Positions 1 through 9,306 of a stretch of 64,000 bases of DNA are shown in pieces. This DNA comes from Rhizobium lentis (lineage in GTDB: Bacteria; Pseudomonadota; Alphaproteobacteria; Rhizobiales; Rhizobiaceae). The notes under the pieces were generated by a model. It made no database searches, was not told where the DNA came from, and saw only the letters and a list, made by a program, of their open reading frames with translations. Position 1 is the first letter of the stretch. Each line of letters starts with the position of its first letter. Location: positions 186,001 through 250,000 of the forward strand of contig NZ_JACHBD010000007.1 of assembly GCF_014200175.1 (NCBI RefSeq). Reading direction: 5' to 3'. The translations under genes were made by a program, and so were the position numbers.

Positions 1-1236
1 TCAGCCAAGATCGCCCATCGGCTGTCGACGCGCGAGAAGAAGAAAGTGCTGATGGCGTCGCTCGACACGCGCCGTCCGGCAGCCCAGGAGCAGCTTCGCC
101 AGCTCGGCGCCCAGGCCAGCATCGACACGCTGCCTGTTATCGCTGGCCAGTCGCCGACCGATATCGCTGCCCGTGCGGTGCAGGCGGCCAAGCTCGGCGG
201 CCATGACGTCGTCATCCTCGACACTGCCGGCCGCACCCATATCGACGAACCCTTGATGGTCGAGATGGCCGACATCAAGAAGCGTTCGAACCCGCATGAA
301 ATCCTGCTGGTCGCCGACAGCTTGACCGGTCAGGATGCCGTCAACCTCGCCCGCAATTTCGACGAACGCGTCGGCATCACCGGCCTCGTGCTGACCCGCA
401 TGGACGGCGACGGCCGCGGCGGCGCCGCCCTTTCGATGCGCGCCGTCACCGGCAAGCCGATCAAGCTGATCGGCGTCGGCGAGAAGATGAGCGAGCTCGA
501 GGAGTTCCATCCCCGCCGCATCGCCGACCGCATTCTCGGCATGGGCGACATCGTCTCGCTCGTCGAGCGCGCGGCGGAAAATATCGACGCCGAGAAGGCG
601 GCTGCCATGGCCGCCAAGATGGCCAAGGGCAAGTTCGATCTCGACGACCTCGCCGACCAGCTGCGCCAGATGCAGAAGATGGGCGGCATGGGCGGCATCA
701 TGGGCATGATGCCCGGCATGGCAGGCATGAAGGACAAAATGGCCGCCGCCGGCCTCGACGACAAGCTTTTCGGCCGCCAGATCGCCATCATCCAGTCGAT
801 GACCAAGGCCGAGCGCGCCAATCCAGACCTGCTCAAGCATTCGCGCAAGAAGCGCATCGCCGCCGGCTCCGGCACCGATGCCGCCGCCATCAACAAGCTT
901 CTGAAGATGCACCGCCAGATGGCTGACATGATGAAGATGATGGGCGGCAAGGGCAAAGGCGGCATGATGAAGCAGATGATGGGCGGCCTTGCCGGCAAGA
1001 TGGGGCTTGGCGGCCTGGGCGGTATGGGCGGCGGCATGCCCGATCTCTCGAATATCGACCCTAAGCAGCTCGAAGCCCTGCAGAAGCAGGCCGAAGCGGC
1101 GGGGCTTGGAAAGCCGGGTGGGGGTATGCCCGGTCTCGGCGGTCTGCCGGGTGGTTTGCCGGGCCTCGGCGGCGCCAAGCTGCCGGGCCTCGGCGGTGGT
1201 TTCCCGGGATTGCCCGGTTTGCCGAAGAAGAAGTGA
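1..1236 (+). CDS. ffh: Signal recognition particle protein Ffh (5' end outside window)
   Basis: GTPase of the signal recognition particle; with 4.5S RNA it directs nascent membrane proteins to the FtsY receptor. The reading frame is open from base 1, so the N-terminal N domain and the P-loop are missing. Visible are the G3 motif DTAGR (about base 221), the TRMDGDGRGG block (about base 394) and, from about base 600, the methionine-rich M domain that binds RNA and signal peptides. The C-terminus is an unusually Gly/Met/Pro-rich tail ending in KKK. A chorismate mutase starts 16 bases downstream, followed by rpsP, a usual rhizobial order. The family call is secure; only the start is unknown. Confidence 0.96.
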   Translation, partial: SAKIAHRLSTREKKKVLMASLDTRRPAAQEQLRQLGAQASIDTLPVIAGQSPTDIAARAVQAAKLGGHDVVILDTAGRTHIDEPLMVEMADIKKRSNPHEILLVADSLTGQDAVNLARNFDERVGITGLVLTRMDGDGRGGAALSMRAVTGKPIKLIGVGEKMSELEEFHPRRIADRILGMGDIVSLVERAAENIDAEKAAAMAAKMAKGKFDLDDLADQLRQMQKMGGMGGIMGMMPGMAGMKDKMAAAGLDDKLFGRQIAIIQSMTKAERANPDLLKHSRKKRIAAGSGTDAAAINKLLKMHRQMADMMKMMGGKGKGGMMKQMMGGLAGKMGLGGLGGMGGGMPDLSNIDPKQLEALQKQAEAAGLGKPGGGMPGLGGLPGGLPGLGGAKLPGLGGGFPGLPGLPKKK

Positions 1237-1252
1237 AAGGATCGTTTGCCCC

Positions 1253-1573
1253 ATGATTGATCCGGACGTCAAAGCCCAGCTCGCGAGCTACCGTCAGTCG
1301 ATCGACAACATCGATGCCGCTCTCGTGCACATGCTGGCCGAACGCTTCCGCTGCACCAAAGAGGTCGGCGTGCTGAAGGCCAAATACAATCTGCCGCCGG
1401 CCGATCCGGCGCGCGAGGAATACCAGATCGAACGCCTTCGCCAGCTGGCGAAAGCGGCCAATCTGGACCCGGATTTCGCCGAGAAGTTCCTGAACTTCGT
1501 CATCAAGGAAGTCATCCGGCATCATGAGCAGATCGCTGCGGATCACGCTGAACAGAGCGCCGCAGCCCGATAA
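1253..1573 (+). CDS. Chorismate mutase, AroQ class
   Basis: Small all-helical protein of 106 residues that converts chorismate to prephenate, the first step towards phenylalanine and tyrosine. The N-terminal pattern (a first helix reading IDNIDAALVHMLAERF, followed by the Lys of EVGVLKAKY) is typical of the AroQ fold, and the size fits a stand-alone mutase with no prephenate dehydratase or dehydrogenase part. The start is the ATG at 1253, with AAGGA about ten bases upstream; a longer open frame reaches back into ffh and is rejected. It lies in the same direction between ffh and rpsP, so co-transcription is likely. Confidence 0.87.
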   Translation: MIDPDVKAQLASYRQSIDNIDAALVHMLAERFRCTKEVGVLKAKYNLPPADPAREEYQIERLRQLAKAANLDPDFAEKFLNFVIKEVIRHHEQIAADHAEQSAAAR

Positions 1574-1621
1574 CCATACCGCCTCACGAAGCGGTCAAGA
1601 AAAGCCTAAGGAGTAAAGAAC

Positions 1622-1993
1622 ATGGCACTGAAAATTCGTCTCGCCCGCGGTGGCTCCAAGAAGCGTCCGTACTACCACGTCGTTCTCGCCGATGCGCGCA
1701 GCCCGCGTGACGGCCGCTTCCTCGAAAACCTCGGTTCCTGGAACCCGATGCTCGCCAAGGACGACGAGAAGCGCGTTCAGCTGAATGCCGAGCGCATCAA
1801 GCACTGGCTCGATAACGGCGCCCAGCCGACCGACCGCGTTCTGCGCTTCCTCGATGAAGCTGGCGTTGCCAAGCGCGAAGCCAAGAACAACCCGGTCAAG
1901 GCAAAGCCCGGCAAGCGCGCCCAAGAACGCGCCGCTGAAAAGGCGCAGAAGGCCGCTGACGCCGCCGCTGCTGCTGCCGACGCTGCGGAATAA
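1622..1993 (+). CDS. rpsP: 30S ribosomal protein S16
   Basis: Small-subunit ribosomal protein that helps assemble the 5' domain of 16S rRNA. The N-terminal [20 protein letters not shown] is diagnostic. A strong Shine-Dalgarno (AAGGAG) sits before the ATG. At 123 residues it is longer than the roughly 80-residue E. coli protein; the extra part is a C-terminal Lys/Ala-rich tail from about residue 85 that ends in an alanine run. A strong terminator hairpin follows the stop before rimM. Confidence 0.97.
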   Translation: MALKIRLARGGSKKRPYYHVVLADARSPRDGRFLENLGSWNPMLAKDDEKRVQLNAERIKHWLDNGAQPTDRVLRFLDEAGVAKREAKNNPVKAKPGKRAQERAAEKAQKAADAAAAAADAAE

Positions 1994-2012
1994 TCGGGAC
2001 CTTCCCCAATCG

Positions 2013-2050
2013 AACGGGCGGCATGGCGACATGCCGCCCGTTTTCGTTTC
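2013..2050 (+). terminator. Rho-independent terminator or attenuator after rpsP
   Basis: Perfect 13-bp stem (arms 2013-2025 and 2030-2042) with a GCGA loop, followed by a T-rich stretch (TTTTCGTTTC). It lies between rpsP and rimM, which elsewhere are often one operon, so it may reduce rather than abolish read-through. Confidence 0.85.
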
Positions 2051-2109
2051 CAATTACCTGCACTTCGTTTATGAGAAGCCTGTCTTTCCGGCTTCACATG
2101 AAGGAACCC

Positions 2110-2679
2110 ATGACAAAGCTTGAAAACCCCGTTCTGATGGCGACGATCGGCGGCGCGCAGGGCCTGCGCGGTGAAGTGCGCGCCAAGGCCTACACCGCCG
2201 ACCCGACGGCGCTCGGCGATTACGGCCATCTGCACAGCATGGACGGACGCAGCTTCGAAATCCTCGAAATCCGCGAGATGAAGAATGTCGTGGTGGTCCG
2301 TTTCCGCGGCATTAACGACCGCAACGCCGCCGAGGCGCTGAACGGCCTGGAACTCTACATCGAGCGCGACAATCTGCCCGACGAGGAGTTGGAGGACGAC
2401 GAGTTCTACTATGCCGATCTCGAAGGACTCGAGGCGCAGGACGATCAGGGCGTCAGCTACGGCACCGTCACCGGCGTCTTCGATTTCGGCGCCGGCGATC
2501 TTCTGGAACTCAAAGGTCCGGGCAAGCGCCCGGTGCTTATCCCCTTCTCGGAAGCCTCAGTGCTGGAAATCGACCTCGAAGCCGGCACATTGCTGATCGA
2601 TCCGCTGGCGGCGGGTTTGATCGACAATCCCGAAGAGATTTCGAAATTCACCCCGGACAAACCGAAAAAGAAGAAGTGA
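2110..2679 (+). CDS. rimM: Ribosome maturation factor RimM
   Basis: Assembly factor for the 3' head domain of the 30S subunit, binding S19. The N-terminal [20 protein letters not shown] matches the RimM beta-barrel, and the second half (about residues 95-175, with [14 protein letters not shown]) is the PRC-barrel domain. The start chosen is the ATG at 2110, with AAGGA four to five bases upstream; an ATG at 2098 and longer forms are possible. The product is 189 residues. The stop overlaps the trmD start as TGATG, pointing to translational coupling. Confidence 0.93.
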   Translation: MTKLENPVLMATIGGAQGLRGEVRAKAYTADPTALGDYGHLHSMDGRSFEILEIREMKNVVVVRFRGINDRNAAEALNGLELYIERDNLPDEELEDDEFYYADLEGLEAQDDQGVSYGTVTGVFDFGAGDLLELKGPGKRPVLIPFSEASVLEIDLEAGTLLIDPLAAGLIDNPEEISKFTPDKPKKKK

Positions 2680-3380
2680 TGGCTTTCCGGGCGAGCGTGC
2701 TGACACTCTATCCGGAAATATTTCCGGGGCATCTGGGCTTTTCGCTCGCCGGCAAGGCGATGCAGCGCGGGCAATGGTCGCTGGACGCCGTGCAGATTCG
2801 CGATTTCGCCACCGACAAACATCGCACCGTCGACGACACCCCGGCCGGCGGCGGCGCCGGCATGGTGCTGAAACCCGACGTGCTCGCCCGCGCCATCGAC
2901 AGTACCTGTCAAAACGATACTCGCCCGCGCCTGCTGATGAGCCCGCGTGGGCGGCCGCTGACGCAGCAGCGCGTGCGCGAACTGGCGGCGGGCGACGGCG
3001 TCGTCATCGTCTGCGGCCGCTTCGAGGGCGTCGACCAGCGGGTGATCGAAGCACGGGGGCTGGAAGAGGTCTCGGTCGGCGACTACGTGCTGTCGGGCGG
3101 CGAACCGGCGGCGTTGATTGTGCTCGATGCGATCATCCGCATCCTGCCCGGCGTCATGGGCAACGATCTTTCCGGCCTGCATGAAAGCTTCGAAGGCGGA
3201 CTGCTGGAACATCCGCATTATACGAGGCCGCAGGAGTGGGAAGGCCGGGAAATCCCCCCCATCCTGACGTCGGGCAACCACGGCGCCATCGAAAAGTGGC
3301 GCCACGAGGAGGCGGTGCGCCTGACGCGGGAGCGGCGGCCGGATCTCTTCGAAAAGGCTGAGCCTAAGAAAATCGGCTGA
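2679..3380 (+). CDS. trmD: tRNA (guanine-37-N1)-methyltransferase TrmD
   Basis: SAM-dependent enzyme that makes m1G37 next to the anticodon of Leu, Pro and Arg tRNAs and so prevents +1 frameshifting. SPOUT-fold signatures are clear: [12 protein letters not shown] near the N-terminus, [11 protein letters not shown], and the trefoil-knot segment [20 protein letters not shown]. The ATG at 2679 overlaps the rimM stop; a GTG one codon earlier is an alternative. The protein of 233 residues is of normal length. Confidence 0.96.
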   Translation: MAFRASVLTLYPEIFPGHLGFSLAGKAMQRGQWSLDAVQIRDFATDKHRTVDDTPAGGGAGMVLKPDVLARAIDSTCQNDTRPRLLMSPRGRPLTQQRVRELAAGDGVVIVCGRFEGVDQRVIEARGLEEVSVGDYVLSGGEPAALIVLDAIIRILPGVMGNDLSGLHESFEGGLLEHPHYTRPQEWEGREIPPILTSGNHGAIEKWRHEEAVRLTRERRPDLFEKAEPKKIG

Positions 3381-3592
3381 TTCCACCCTCCCCTTCACAA
3401 AATTGTCGTGCGAGGGATGACAAGGCCCGGCCTTTCGTGTATTGGCGCACGCGGAAATGGGGTTAGCCCCGTCTGCCAGCAAACAAAGAATGGCGAATCC
3501 GCTCCCGCCCCGAAGGGGCAAAATCCTGAGGCTCACCCAAGGGATCTGTGCCGAGCGCTCTGGCTGTTTCAGAAGAACCAAAGGTTAAGACG

Positions 3593-4129
3593 ATGAACAT
3601 CATTCAGCAGCTTGAGGCCGAACAGGCCGCCAAGATCGAAGCCAAGCGCACCCTCCCCGAATTCTCCCCAGGCGATACCGTCCGCGTCAACGTGAAGGTC
3701 ACGGAAGGCAACCGTACCCGCGTTCAGGCCTATGAAGGCGTCTGCATCGCCCGCTCCGGCGGCGGCCTGCAGGAAAACTTCACCGTTCGCAAGATCTCCT
3801 ACGGCGAAGGCGTCGAGCGCGTATTCCCGGTTTACTCGCCGATGATCGAAAGCGTCGACGTCGTCCGCCGCGGTAAGGTCCGTCGCGCCAAGCTCTACTA
3901 CCTGCGCGACCGTCGCGGCAAGTCCGCCCGTATCGTTGAAGACACCGGCGTCCGCGCCCGCAAGCTCAACGACGCCGAACGCGCCGCCGTTGCCGAGGAA
4001 AAGGCACGCATCGAAGCTGAAAAGGTTGCAGCCGCTCAGGCGCTCGCCGCCGAAAAGGCAGCAGCAGAAGCCGCCGAAGCCAAGGCCGCTGCTGAAGCAG
4101 CAGCCGCCGCGGAAACGGCAGCAGAATAA
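3593..4129 (+). CDS. rplS: 50S ribosomal protein L19
   Basis: Large-subunit protein located at the 30S-50S interface. The core (about residues 1-118) carries the L19 signatures [13 protein letters not shown] and [20 protein letters not shown]. The chain is 178 residues, about 60 longer than E. coli L19; the extension is an Ala/Glu/Lys-rich, probably helical tail ending in repeated alanines. The start is set by the conserved [12 protein letters not shown] 212-base gap separates it from trmD, so it may have its own promoter, and a strong terminator follows. Confidence 0.96.
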   Translation: MNIIQQLEAEQAAKIEAKRTLPEFSPGDTVRVNVKVTEGNRTRVQAYEGVCIARSGGGLQENFTVRKISYGEGVERVFPVYSPMIESVDVVRRGKVRRAKLYYLRDRRGKSARIVEDTGVRARKLNDAERAAVAEEKARIEAEKVAAAQALAAEKAAAEAAEAKAAAEAAAAAETAAE

Positions 4130-4154
4130 TATCTGCGAAAAATTCTATTTCTGG

Positions 4155-4187
4155 AAAGGCGGTCTTCGGATCGCCTTTTCTCTTTTT
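4155..4187 (+). terminator. Rho-independent terminator after rplS
   Basis: Ten-base-pair stem (4155-4164 with 4169-4178, one G.T pair) closed by a TTCG tetraloop, followed by TTTTCTCTTTTTT. It cleanly ends the ribosomal transcription unit before the transporter genes. Confidence 0.9.
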
Positions 4188-4265
4188 TGCGCGCCCGCGC
4201 CGCGGCGGCCTTGCCTTCGGCAGGTCTTCCGTGACAATTTTCGCGTTCAATCCGGGAGCCATTCC

Positions 4266-5063
4266 ATGCTGTTTCGTCGTACCGTTCTTGCGGGCTTTGC
4301 CGCCCTTGCGCTCGCTCCTTTAACCGTGTCGGCAGCCGAACTGCCCGATCTCGGCGGCAAGAGCGTCGTCGTCGTCACCGAAAATGCCTATCCGCCGCTG
4401 CAGTTCGTCGATCCGAAATCCGGCAAGGCGATCGGCTGGGAATATGATGCGATGAACGAGATCGCCAAGCGGCTGAACTTCAAGGTCGAATATCAGAACA
4501 CCAGCTGGGACGCGATGATCCAGGCGGTCTCAGACGGCCAGTACAATATCGGCATGACCGGCATTACCATCAAGGACGACCGCAAGCAGAAGGTCGATTT
4601 CTCCGATCCCTATATGCGCTCACAACAGTTCATGCTGGTGCGCGGCGACGAGAAGCGCTTCACCGACGCCAAGAGCTTTGCCGCCTTCAACGCCGGCCTG
4701 ATTGGCGCCCAACCCGGCACCTCGCCTTTTTATACTGCCGTTTATGAAATCCTCGATGGCAACGAACAGAACCCGCGCATCAAGCTTTTCGAAACCTTCG
4801 GCGCGACCGTGCAGGCGCTGAAGACCGGCGACGTCGACCTCGTGCTGACCGACAGCGTCGCGGCCAAGGGCTATGTCGATTCCTCGAATGGCGGGCTGAA
4901 GGTGGTCGGCGAAGCGCTCGGCACCGAGGACTTCGGCTTCATCTTCCCGAAGGGGTCGGATCTCGTCGGCCCCGTCAATGCCGCTATCGCAGATCTGAAG
5001 GCGGACGGCACCTTTGATGCGCTGAACAAGAAGTGGTTCCTCGACTACAAGATGGGCGAATAA
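4266..5063 (+). CDS. Amino-acid ABC transporter, periplasmic substrate-binding protein
   Basis: Solute-binding protein of the polar amino-acid uptake family (GlnH/HisJ type, SBP family 3), 265 residues. The N-terminus MLFRRTVLAGFAALALAPLTVSAA is a typical Sec signal peptide cleaved after an A-x-A site. Family signatures are the ENAYPPLQFVD ligand-pocket strand and GMTGITIKDDRKQKVDFSDPY. The start at 4266 is chosen because it places the signal peptide correctly; the longer frame upstream runs through the rplS terminator. A permease follows 16 bases later, but no ATPase gene is nearby. The exact substrate cannot be read from sequence. Confidence 0.88.
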   Translation: MLFRRTVLAGFAALALAPLTVSAAELPDLGGKSVVVVTENAYPPLQFVDPKSGKAIGWEYDAMNEIAKRLNFKVEYQNTSWDAMIQAVSDGQYNIGMTGITIKDDRKQKVDFSDPYMRSQQFMLVRGDEKRFTDAKSFAAFNAGLIGAQPGTSPFYTAVYEILDGNEQNPRIKLFETFGATVQALKTGDVDLVLTDSVAAKGYVDSSNGGLKVVGEALGTEDFGFIFPKGSDLVGPVNAAIADLKADGTFDALNKKWFLDYKMGE

Positions 5064-5079
5064 CCCCGAGCGATCGCAG

Positions 5080-5895
5080 ATGGCGCCACAACCATCCCTG
5101 CGACATGAGAAGGACGACCGTCCCTGGTGGCTGGTCGTCCTTGTTCTGATCGGCCTCGTTCTCGCCGTCGTTATCATCACCAACGACATTTACACGCAGG
5201 TCTTCCGGACCGTGGTGAATGGCGCCGGCATCACCGTGTTCGTGACGCTCGTCGCCTTCATGCTGGCGACAGTGCTTGGTCTCGGCATCGCGCTGCTCGG
5301 CCTGGCCGACAGCATCGTGCTGCGCCAGCTCGCCCGCTTCTATATCGAGATCATCCGCGGCATCCCGATCCTGGTGCTGCTCTTCTACATCGCTTTCGTC
5401 GGCGCGCCGGGTCTTGTCGCGGCCTATAACTTCATCATCACGCCACTGGTGACGAGCGGCGTCGCCGAACCGATCCTCGTGCGCGACCTTTCGCTGATGT
5501 GGCGCGCTATCATCGCGCTGATGATCGGCTATTCCTCCTTCATTGCCGAGATCTTCCGCGCCGGCTTCCAGTCGGTCGATATCGGCCAGATCGAGGCGGC
5601 CAAATCCCTCGGCCTGTCGCGCTACCGCCGCTTCCGGCTCGTCGTCTTCCCGCAGGCGATCCGAGTCATCTTCCCGCCGCTTTCCAACGACTTCGTCTCG
5701 ATGGTGAAGGATTCGTCTCTTGTCTCGGTTCTCGGCGTGGCCGACATTACCCAGATGGGCAAGGTCTACGCCTCCGGCTCCTTCCGCTTCTTCGAGACTT
5801 ATTCGATCGTCACCTATATCTACCTGATCCTGACGATCGGCCTGTCACTGGCGCTGCGGCGCATTGAAAAGAAGATGAAGCAGAAGCCGCGCTGA
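5080..5895 (+). CDS. Amino-acid ABC transporter permease
   Basis: Inner-membrane subunit of the His/Glu/Gln permease family, 271 residues. After a charged cytoplasmic start there are about five to six hydrophobic segments (first at about residues 15-37). The EAA loop that docks with the ATPase is seen as EAAKSLGLSRYRRFRLVVFPQA. The FYIEIIRGIPILVLLFYI segment is typical of the family. It forms a two-gene unit with the preceding binding protein; the next gene is leuC, so the ATPase must be encoded elsewhere or shared. Confidence 0.88.
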   Translation: MAPQPSLRHEKDDRPWWLVVLVLIGLVLAVVIITNDIYTQVFRTVVNGAGITVFVTLVAFMLATVLGLGIALLGLADSIVLRQLARFYIEIIRGIPILVLLFYIAFVGAPGLVAAYNFIITPLVTSGVAEPILVRDLSLMWRAIIALMIGYSSFIAEIFRAGFQSVDIGQIEAAKSLGLSRYRRFRLVVFPQAIRVIFPPLSNDFVSMVKDSSLVSVLGVADITQMGKVYASGSFRFFETYSIVTYIYLILTIGLSLALRRIEKKMKQKPR

Positions 5896-5912
5896 GCCAC
5901 AGCACGATTCGA

Positions 5913-5941
5913 ATTGCCGTTTCGTTCAAAAATCGCTATAT
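5913..5941 (+). promoter_or_regulatory. Predicted sigma-70 promoter of leuC
   Basis: ATTGCC (5913-5918), a 17-base spacer, then CTATAT (5936-5941). This fits the rhizobial consensus CTTGAC-N17-CTATAT with a perfect -10. Transcription would start near 5948, giving a leader of about 190 bases before leuC. That leader holds a 38-codon open frame (5949-6065) without a leucine run or a clear ribosome site, so no attenuation peptide is claimed. Confidence 0.6.
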
Positions 5942-6138
5942 GCGGGCGATGGAATCCAAGTTCAGATGCACTGGCGCGCATATTTTCGTGCTGCAGGACC
6001 ATTATCGCCTGCCGGCGCGGTTCTTTGCATGCGTATCCGGTGCGCTCAACAGCCGACTTCGTTGATCGAATGACGGCCGGCGGAGCCTGATCCGCTTTTT
6101 CCCGATTTTCCAAAGCATCCAAAAACGGACTTACCGCC

Positions 6139-7548
6139 ATGAGCGCACCGCGTACCCTCTACGACAAGATCTGGGACGACCACCTGGTCGACGAACAGGC
6201 CGACGGAACCTGTCTTCTCTACATCGACCGCCACCTGGTCCACGAGGTCACCTCGCCGCAGGCCTTCGAAGGCCTGCGCATGAGCGGCCGCAAGGTCCGC
6301 GCGCCGGAAAAGACGCTCGCCGTCGTCGACCACAATGTTCCGACATCGGCCGACCGCCATCTCGGCATCAAGAACGAAGAAAGCCGCATCCAGGTCGAGC
6401 AGCTCGCCAAGAATGCCGCCGAGTTCAACGTCGAATATTATTCCGAGAACGACAAGCGCCAGGGCATCGTGCACATCATCGGGCCGGAACAGGGCTTCAC
6501 TCTGCCCGGCATGACGATCGTCTGTGGCGACAGCCACACCTCGACCCACGGCGCCTTCGGCTCGCTCGCTCATGGTATCGGCACGTCTGAGGTCGAGCAC
6601 GTTCTCGCCACCCAGACGCTGATCCAGAAGAAAGCCAAGAACATGCTGGTGCAGGTCGACGGCCAGCTGCCGGCAGGCGTCACCGCCAAGGACATCGTTC
6701 TTGCCATCATCGGCGAGATCGGCACGGCGGGCGGCACCGGCTACGTCATCGAATATGCCGGCGAAGCGATCCGCGCGCTGTCGATGGAAGGCCGCATGAC
6801 GATCTGCAACATGTCGATCGAAGGCGGCGCCCGCGCCGGCCTGATCGCCCCCGACGAAGTCACCTTCGAATATATCAAGGGCAAGCCGCGCGCGCCGAAG
6901 GGCGAAGCGCTGGAACAGGCGATCGCCTATTGGAAGACGCTGAAATCAGACGAAGGCGCTCATTTCGACCGCGTCGTCAAACTGAACGCCGCCGAACTGC
7001 CGCCGATCGTCTCCTGGGGCTCCTCGCCTGAGGACGTCGTCTCCGTCCAGGGCATCGTACCGAATCCGGATGAAATCCAAGACGAAACGAAGCGTGCCTC
7101 AAAGTGGCGCGCCCTTGATTATATGGGCCTCAAGCCGGGCACGAAAATGACCGACATCGCAGTCGATCGCGTCTTCATCGGCTCCTGCACCAACGGCCGC
7201 ATCGAAGACCTGCGCGCCGCTGCCAAGGTCGTCGAGGGCAAGACCGTTGCCTCGACCGTCAACGCCATGATCGTTCCGGGCTCCGGCCTCGTCAAGGAAC
7301 AGGCGGAAGCCGAAGGCCTCGACAAGATCTTCAAGGCCGCGGGCTTCGACTGGCGTGAGCCGGGCTGCTCCATGTGCCTTGCCATGAACGATGACCGCCT
7401 GAAGCCAGGTGAGCGTTGCGCCTCCACGTCGAACCGCAATTTCGAAGGCCGTCAGGGTTTCAAGGGGCGCACGCATCTCGTCTCACCGGCCATGGCCGCC
7501 GCCGCCGCGATTGCCGGGCACTTCGTCGATATCCGCGAATGGAACTGA
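6139..7548 (+). CDS. leuC: 3-isopropylmalate dehydratase large subunit
   Basis: Aconitase-family subunit that, with LeuD, isomerises 2- to 3-isopropylmalate in leucine synthesis. The protein is 469 residues, the normal length. It holds the family signatures [21 protein letters not shown] and [10 protein letters not shown]; the three cysteines in the last two would bind the 4Fe-4S cluster. leuD is not in the window, as is common in rhizobia where leuC stands alone. A 243-base upstream gap carries a good promoter, and a hairpin follows the stop. Confidence 0.97.
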   Translation: MSAPRTLYDKIWDDHLVDEQADGTCLLYIDRHLVHEVTSPQAFEGLRMSGRKVRAPEKTLAVVDHNVPTSADRHLGIKNEESRIQVEQLAKNAAEFNVEYYSENDKRQGIVHIIGPEQGFTLPGMTIVCGDSHTSTHGAFGSLAHGIGTSEVEHVLATQTLIQKKAKNMLVQVDGQLPAGVTAKDIVLAIIGEIGTAGGTGYVIEYAGEAIRALSMEGRMTICNMSIEGGARAGLIAPDEVTFEYIKGKPRAPKGEALEQAIAYWKTLKSDEGAHFDRVVKLNAAELPPIVSWGSSPEDVVSVQGIVPNPDEIQDETKRASKWRALDYMGLKPGTKMTDIAVDRVFIGSCTNGRIEDLRAAAKVVEGKTVASTVNAMIVPGSGLVKEQAEAEGLDKIFKAAGFDWREPGCSMCLAMNDDRLKPGERCASTSNRNFEGRQGFKGRTHLVSPAMAAAAAIAGHFVDIREWN

Positions 7549-7572
7549 TCCGTCCGAAGGAATGAAGGATAA

Positions 7573-7606
7573 AGCCGCCCGATGCGCATCAGCGCATCGG
7601 GCGGCT
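7573..7606. terminator. Bidirectional terminator between leuC and the aldo/keto reductase
   Basis: Perfect 15-bp inverted repeat (7573-7587 and 7592-7606) with a four-base loop. It lies between the convergent ends of leuC and the reductase. No long T-run follows on the plus strand, but the stem is exceptionally stable and a short A-run lies on the left. Confidence 0.7.
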
Positions 7607-7656
7607 GCTATATTGCGACCCCGACAGCCGATCGGCGGCATCCTCGCAACCGGCAA

Positions 7657-8487
7657 TCAGAAAGCTGCCGTCATCGGATCCGGCCCCATGCGGGCGCCGG
7701 CATTGTCGAGCTTAGCGATCGCCGCCATGTCGTCGGCATCGAGCTCGAAATCGAACACCCGGAAGTTCTCCTCGATGCGCGACGGCGTCACCGACTTCGG
7801 GATGACGACGAGGCCGGTATCGATATGCCAGCGAATGATGACCTGAGCCGGCGTCTTCCGATGCTTCTTGGCAATCTCACCGATCGCGGGATTCGAGATA
7901 AATTTCCCCTGGCCGAGCGGGCTCCAGGATTCGGTGGCGATGTTGAGTTTCTTGTGAACCCCTTGCGCCGCCTTCTGCTGGAAGTCGGGATGCAGCTCGA
8001 TCTGGTTGATGACAGGAACGACGCCGGTTTCGCCGATGATCCGCTCCAGATGCTCGGGATAAAAATTCGACACACCGATCGAACGCGCGCGCCCCTCTTC
8101 CCTTAGGCGAACGAACGCCTTCCAGGTTTCGGTGTAGAGGCCGCGATGCGGCGACGGCCAGTGAACGAGATAGAGGTCGACATAGTCGGAGCCGAGCTTT
8201 TTCAGGCTGCCGTCGAAGGCACGCAGCGTATTGTCGTAGCCTTGGTCTGTGTTCCTGAGCTTGGTAGTGACGAAGATGTCCTTGCGGTCGAGGCCGGAGG
8301 AGCGGATGCCTTCGCCGACACCCTCCTCGTTGTCGTAACCGGACGCCGTATCGATATGACGATAACCGGCGGCAATGGCAGTGCGCACCGTCGGAGCGGC
8401 AATCTCCTGCGGCGTCTGCCAAACGCCGAGCCCGACCTGCGGAATGGAATGTCCGTCATGGAAAGTGATGATGGGTTGAGCGGTCAC
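7657..8487 (-). CDS. Aldo/keto reductase (2,5-diketo-D-gluconate reductase type)
   Basis: NADPH-dependent carbonyl reductase with a TIM-barrel fold, 276 residues. The catalytic tetrad is visible: Asp and Tyr in HIDTASGYDNEEGVG, Lys in FVTTKLRN, and His in DLYLVHWPSP. The NADPH-binding loop is IPKSVTPSRIEEN near the C-terminus. It most resembles the DkgA/DkgB subgroup, which reduces diketogluconate, methylglyoxal and other small carbonyls; the natural substrate is open. It is downstream of, and on the same strand as, the L,D-transpeptidase, with a 130-base gap. Confidence 0.92.
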   Translation of the reverse strand: MTAQPIITFHDGHSIPQVGLGVWQTPQEIAAPTVRTAIAAGYRHIDTASGYDNEEGVGEGIRSSGLDRKDIFVTTKLRNTDQGYDNTLRAFDGSLKKLGSDYVDLYLVHWPSPHRGLYTETWKAFVRLREEGRARSIGVSNFYPEHLERIIGETGVVPVINQIELHPDFQQKAAQGVHKKLNIATESWSPLGQGKFISNPAIGEIAKKHRKTPAQVIIRWHIDTGLVVIPKSVTPSRIEENFRVFDFELDADDMAAIAKLDNAGARMGPDPMTAAF

Positions 8488-8617
8488 AATATATCTCCGG
8501 GATTTTGAAGAATTGGACGAGGCATGATTTGCGCCCGCACTCGGGGCGTCCCGGAACGCATCTCAGCCTGAGCGTTCGGTCACCGGAAAGATATAGGCAG
8601 CCGCATCCGGAAGACAA

Positions 8618-9139
8618 TCAGACCACACGGACAATCGTCCCCTTGCGAAGATGCGGCAGGAGGCGGCGCATGTCGCCGAGACTCACCGCCACGCAGCCGG
8701 CCGTCGGCTCGTAGCCCGGCCGGATGAGATGGAAGAAAATCGCCGAACCGCGGTTGCGCGCCCGGCAGGAGATGTTCCAGTCCATCACCAGGCAGATATC
8801 GTAGAGCCCGTCGCTGCGCCGCATCTCCTCGTGGCCGGCGCCGAACGGCGCCCTGACGAGGCGGTTGTAGTTGGCATTGCCGGACTGATCGCACCAGAGC
8901 ATATCGGCGCGGATCCGGTGGATGGGAAGCGCAGTGGCGAGCCGGCCGTTCCGCTCGCCGCGCCGGAAGCCTGATAGCAGTTTCATCGATGTGATCGGCG
9001 TCGCGCCGTCGCCCTCGCGTTTCATCACTGTGCGGCCGGAGCGACCGATGGCAGCCGGAACAGTGATCGTGCCAATGCGCACGATCGCCCGGCTCTTCTT
9101 TCCCGGCGCCGGGCGCACCACCACCGTGGACGGCTTCAT
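8618..9139 (-). CDS. L,D-transpeptidase family protein (YkuD domain)
   Basis: YkuD-fold protein, 173 residues. The catalytic region reads IFFHLIRPGYEPTAGCVAVS, with the expected histidine and the nucleophilic cysteine in the TAGC motif, followed by a Leu/Arg-rich end. Such enzymes form 3-3 peptidoglycan cross-links or attach proteins to peptidoglycan. The start at 9139 was chosen because GGAG lies seven bases upstream; longer forms (9166, 9211) exist. No clear signal peptide is seen in the short form, so either the longer start gives the export signal or the protein is non-classical. It is divergent from the response-regulator gene. Confidence 0.78.
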   Translation of the reverse strand: MKPSTVVVRPAPGKKSRAIVRIGTITVPAAIGRSGRTVMKREGDGATPITSMKLLSGFRRGERNGRLATALPIHRIRADMLWCDQSGNANYNRLVRAPFGAGHEEMRRSDGLYDICLVMDWNISCRARNRGSAIFFHLIRPGYEPTAGCVAVSLGDMRRLLPHLRKGTIVRVV

Positions 9140-9306
9140 TCCCCGGCTCCGCCTTGCTTTTTCCATTTTTCTCGCGAGTCTTGCATTGCTTGAGGCTTTG
9201 ATTGAAATCATATGAAAACCTGCCCGGCAACAGCACCGCCGGCCGATCCTTGCCAAACCCGCAATTTGGCGTAGGACTAGGGGACCTAACATGAGGACGC
9301 AACGGC

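Noticed and set aside
3408..3592. Small open frame between trmD and rplS
   Set aside because: No ribosome site or recognisable sequence; the stretch is more likely the rplS leader or promoter region.
5949..6065. 38-codon open frame in the leuC leader as an attenuation peptide
   Set aside because: No leucine run, no good ribosome site and no alternative terminator hairpin.
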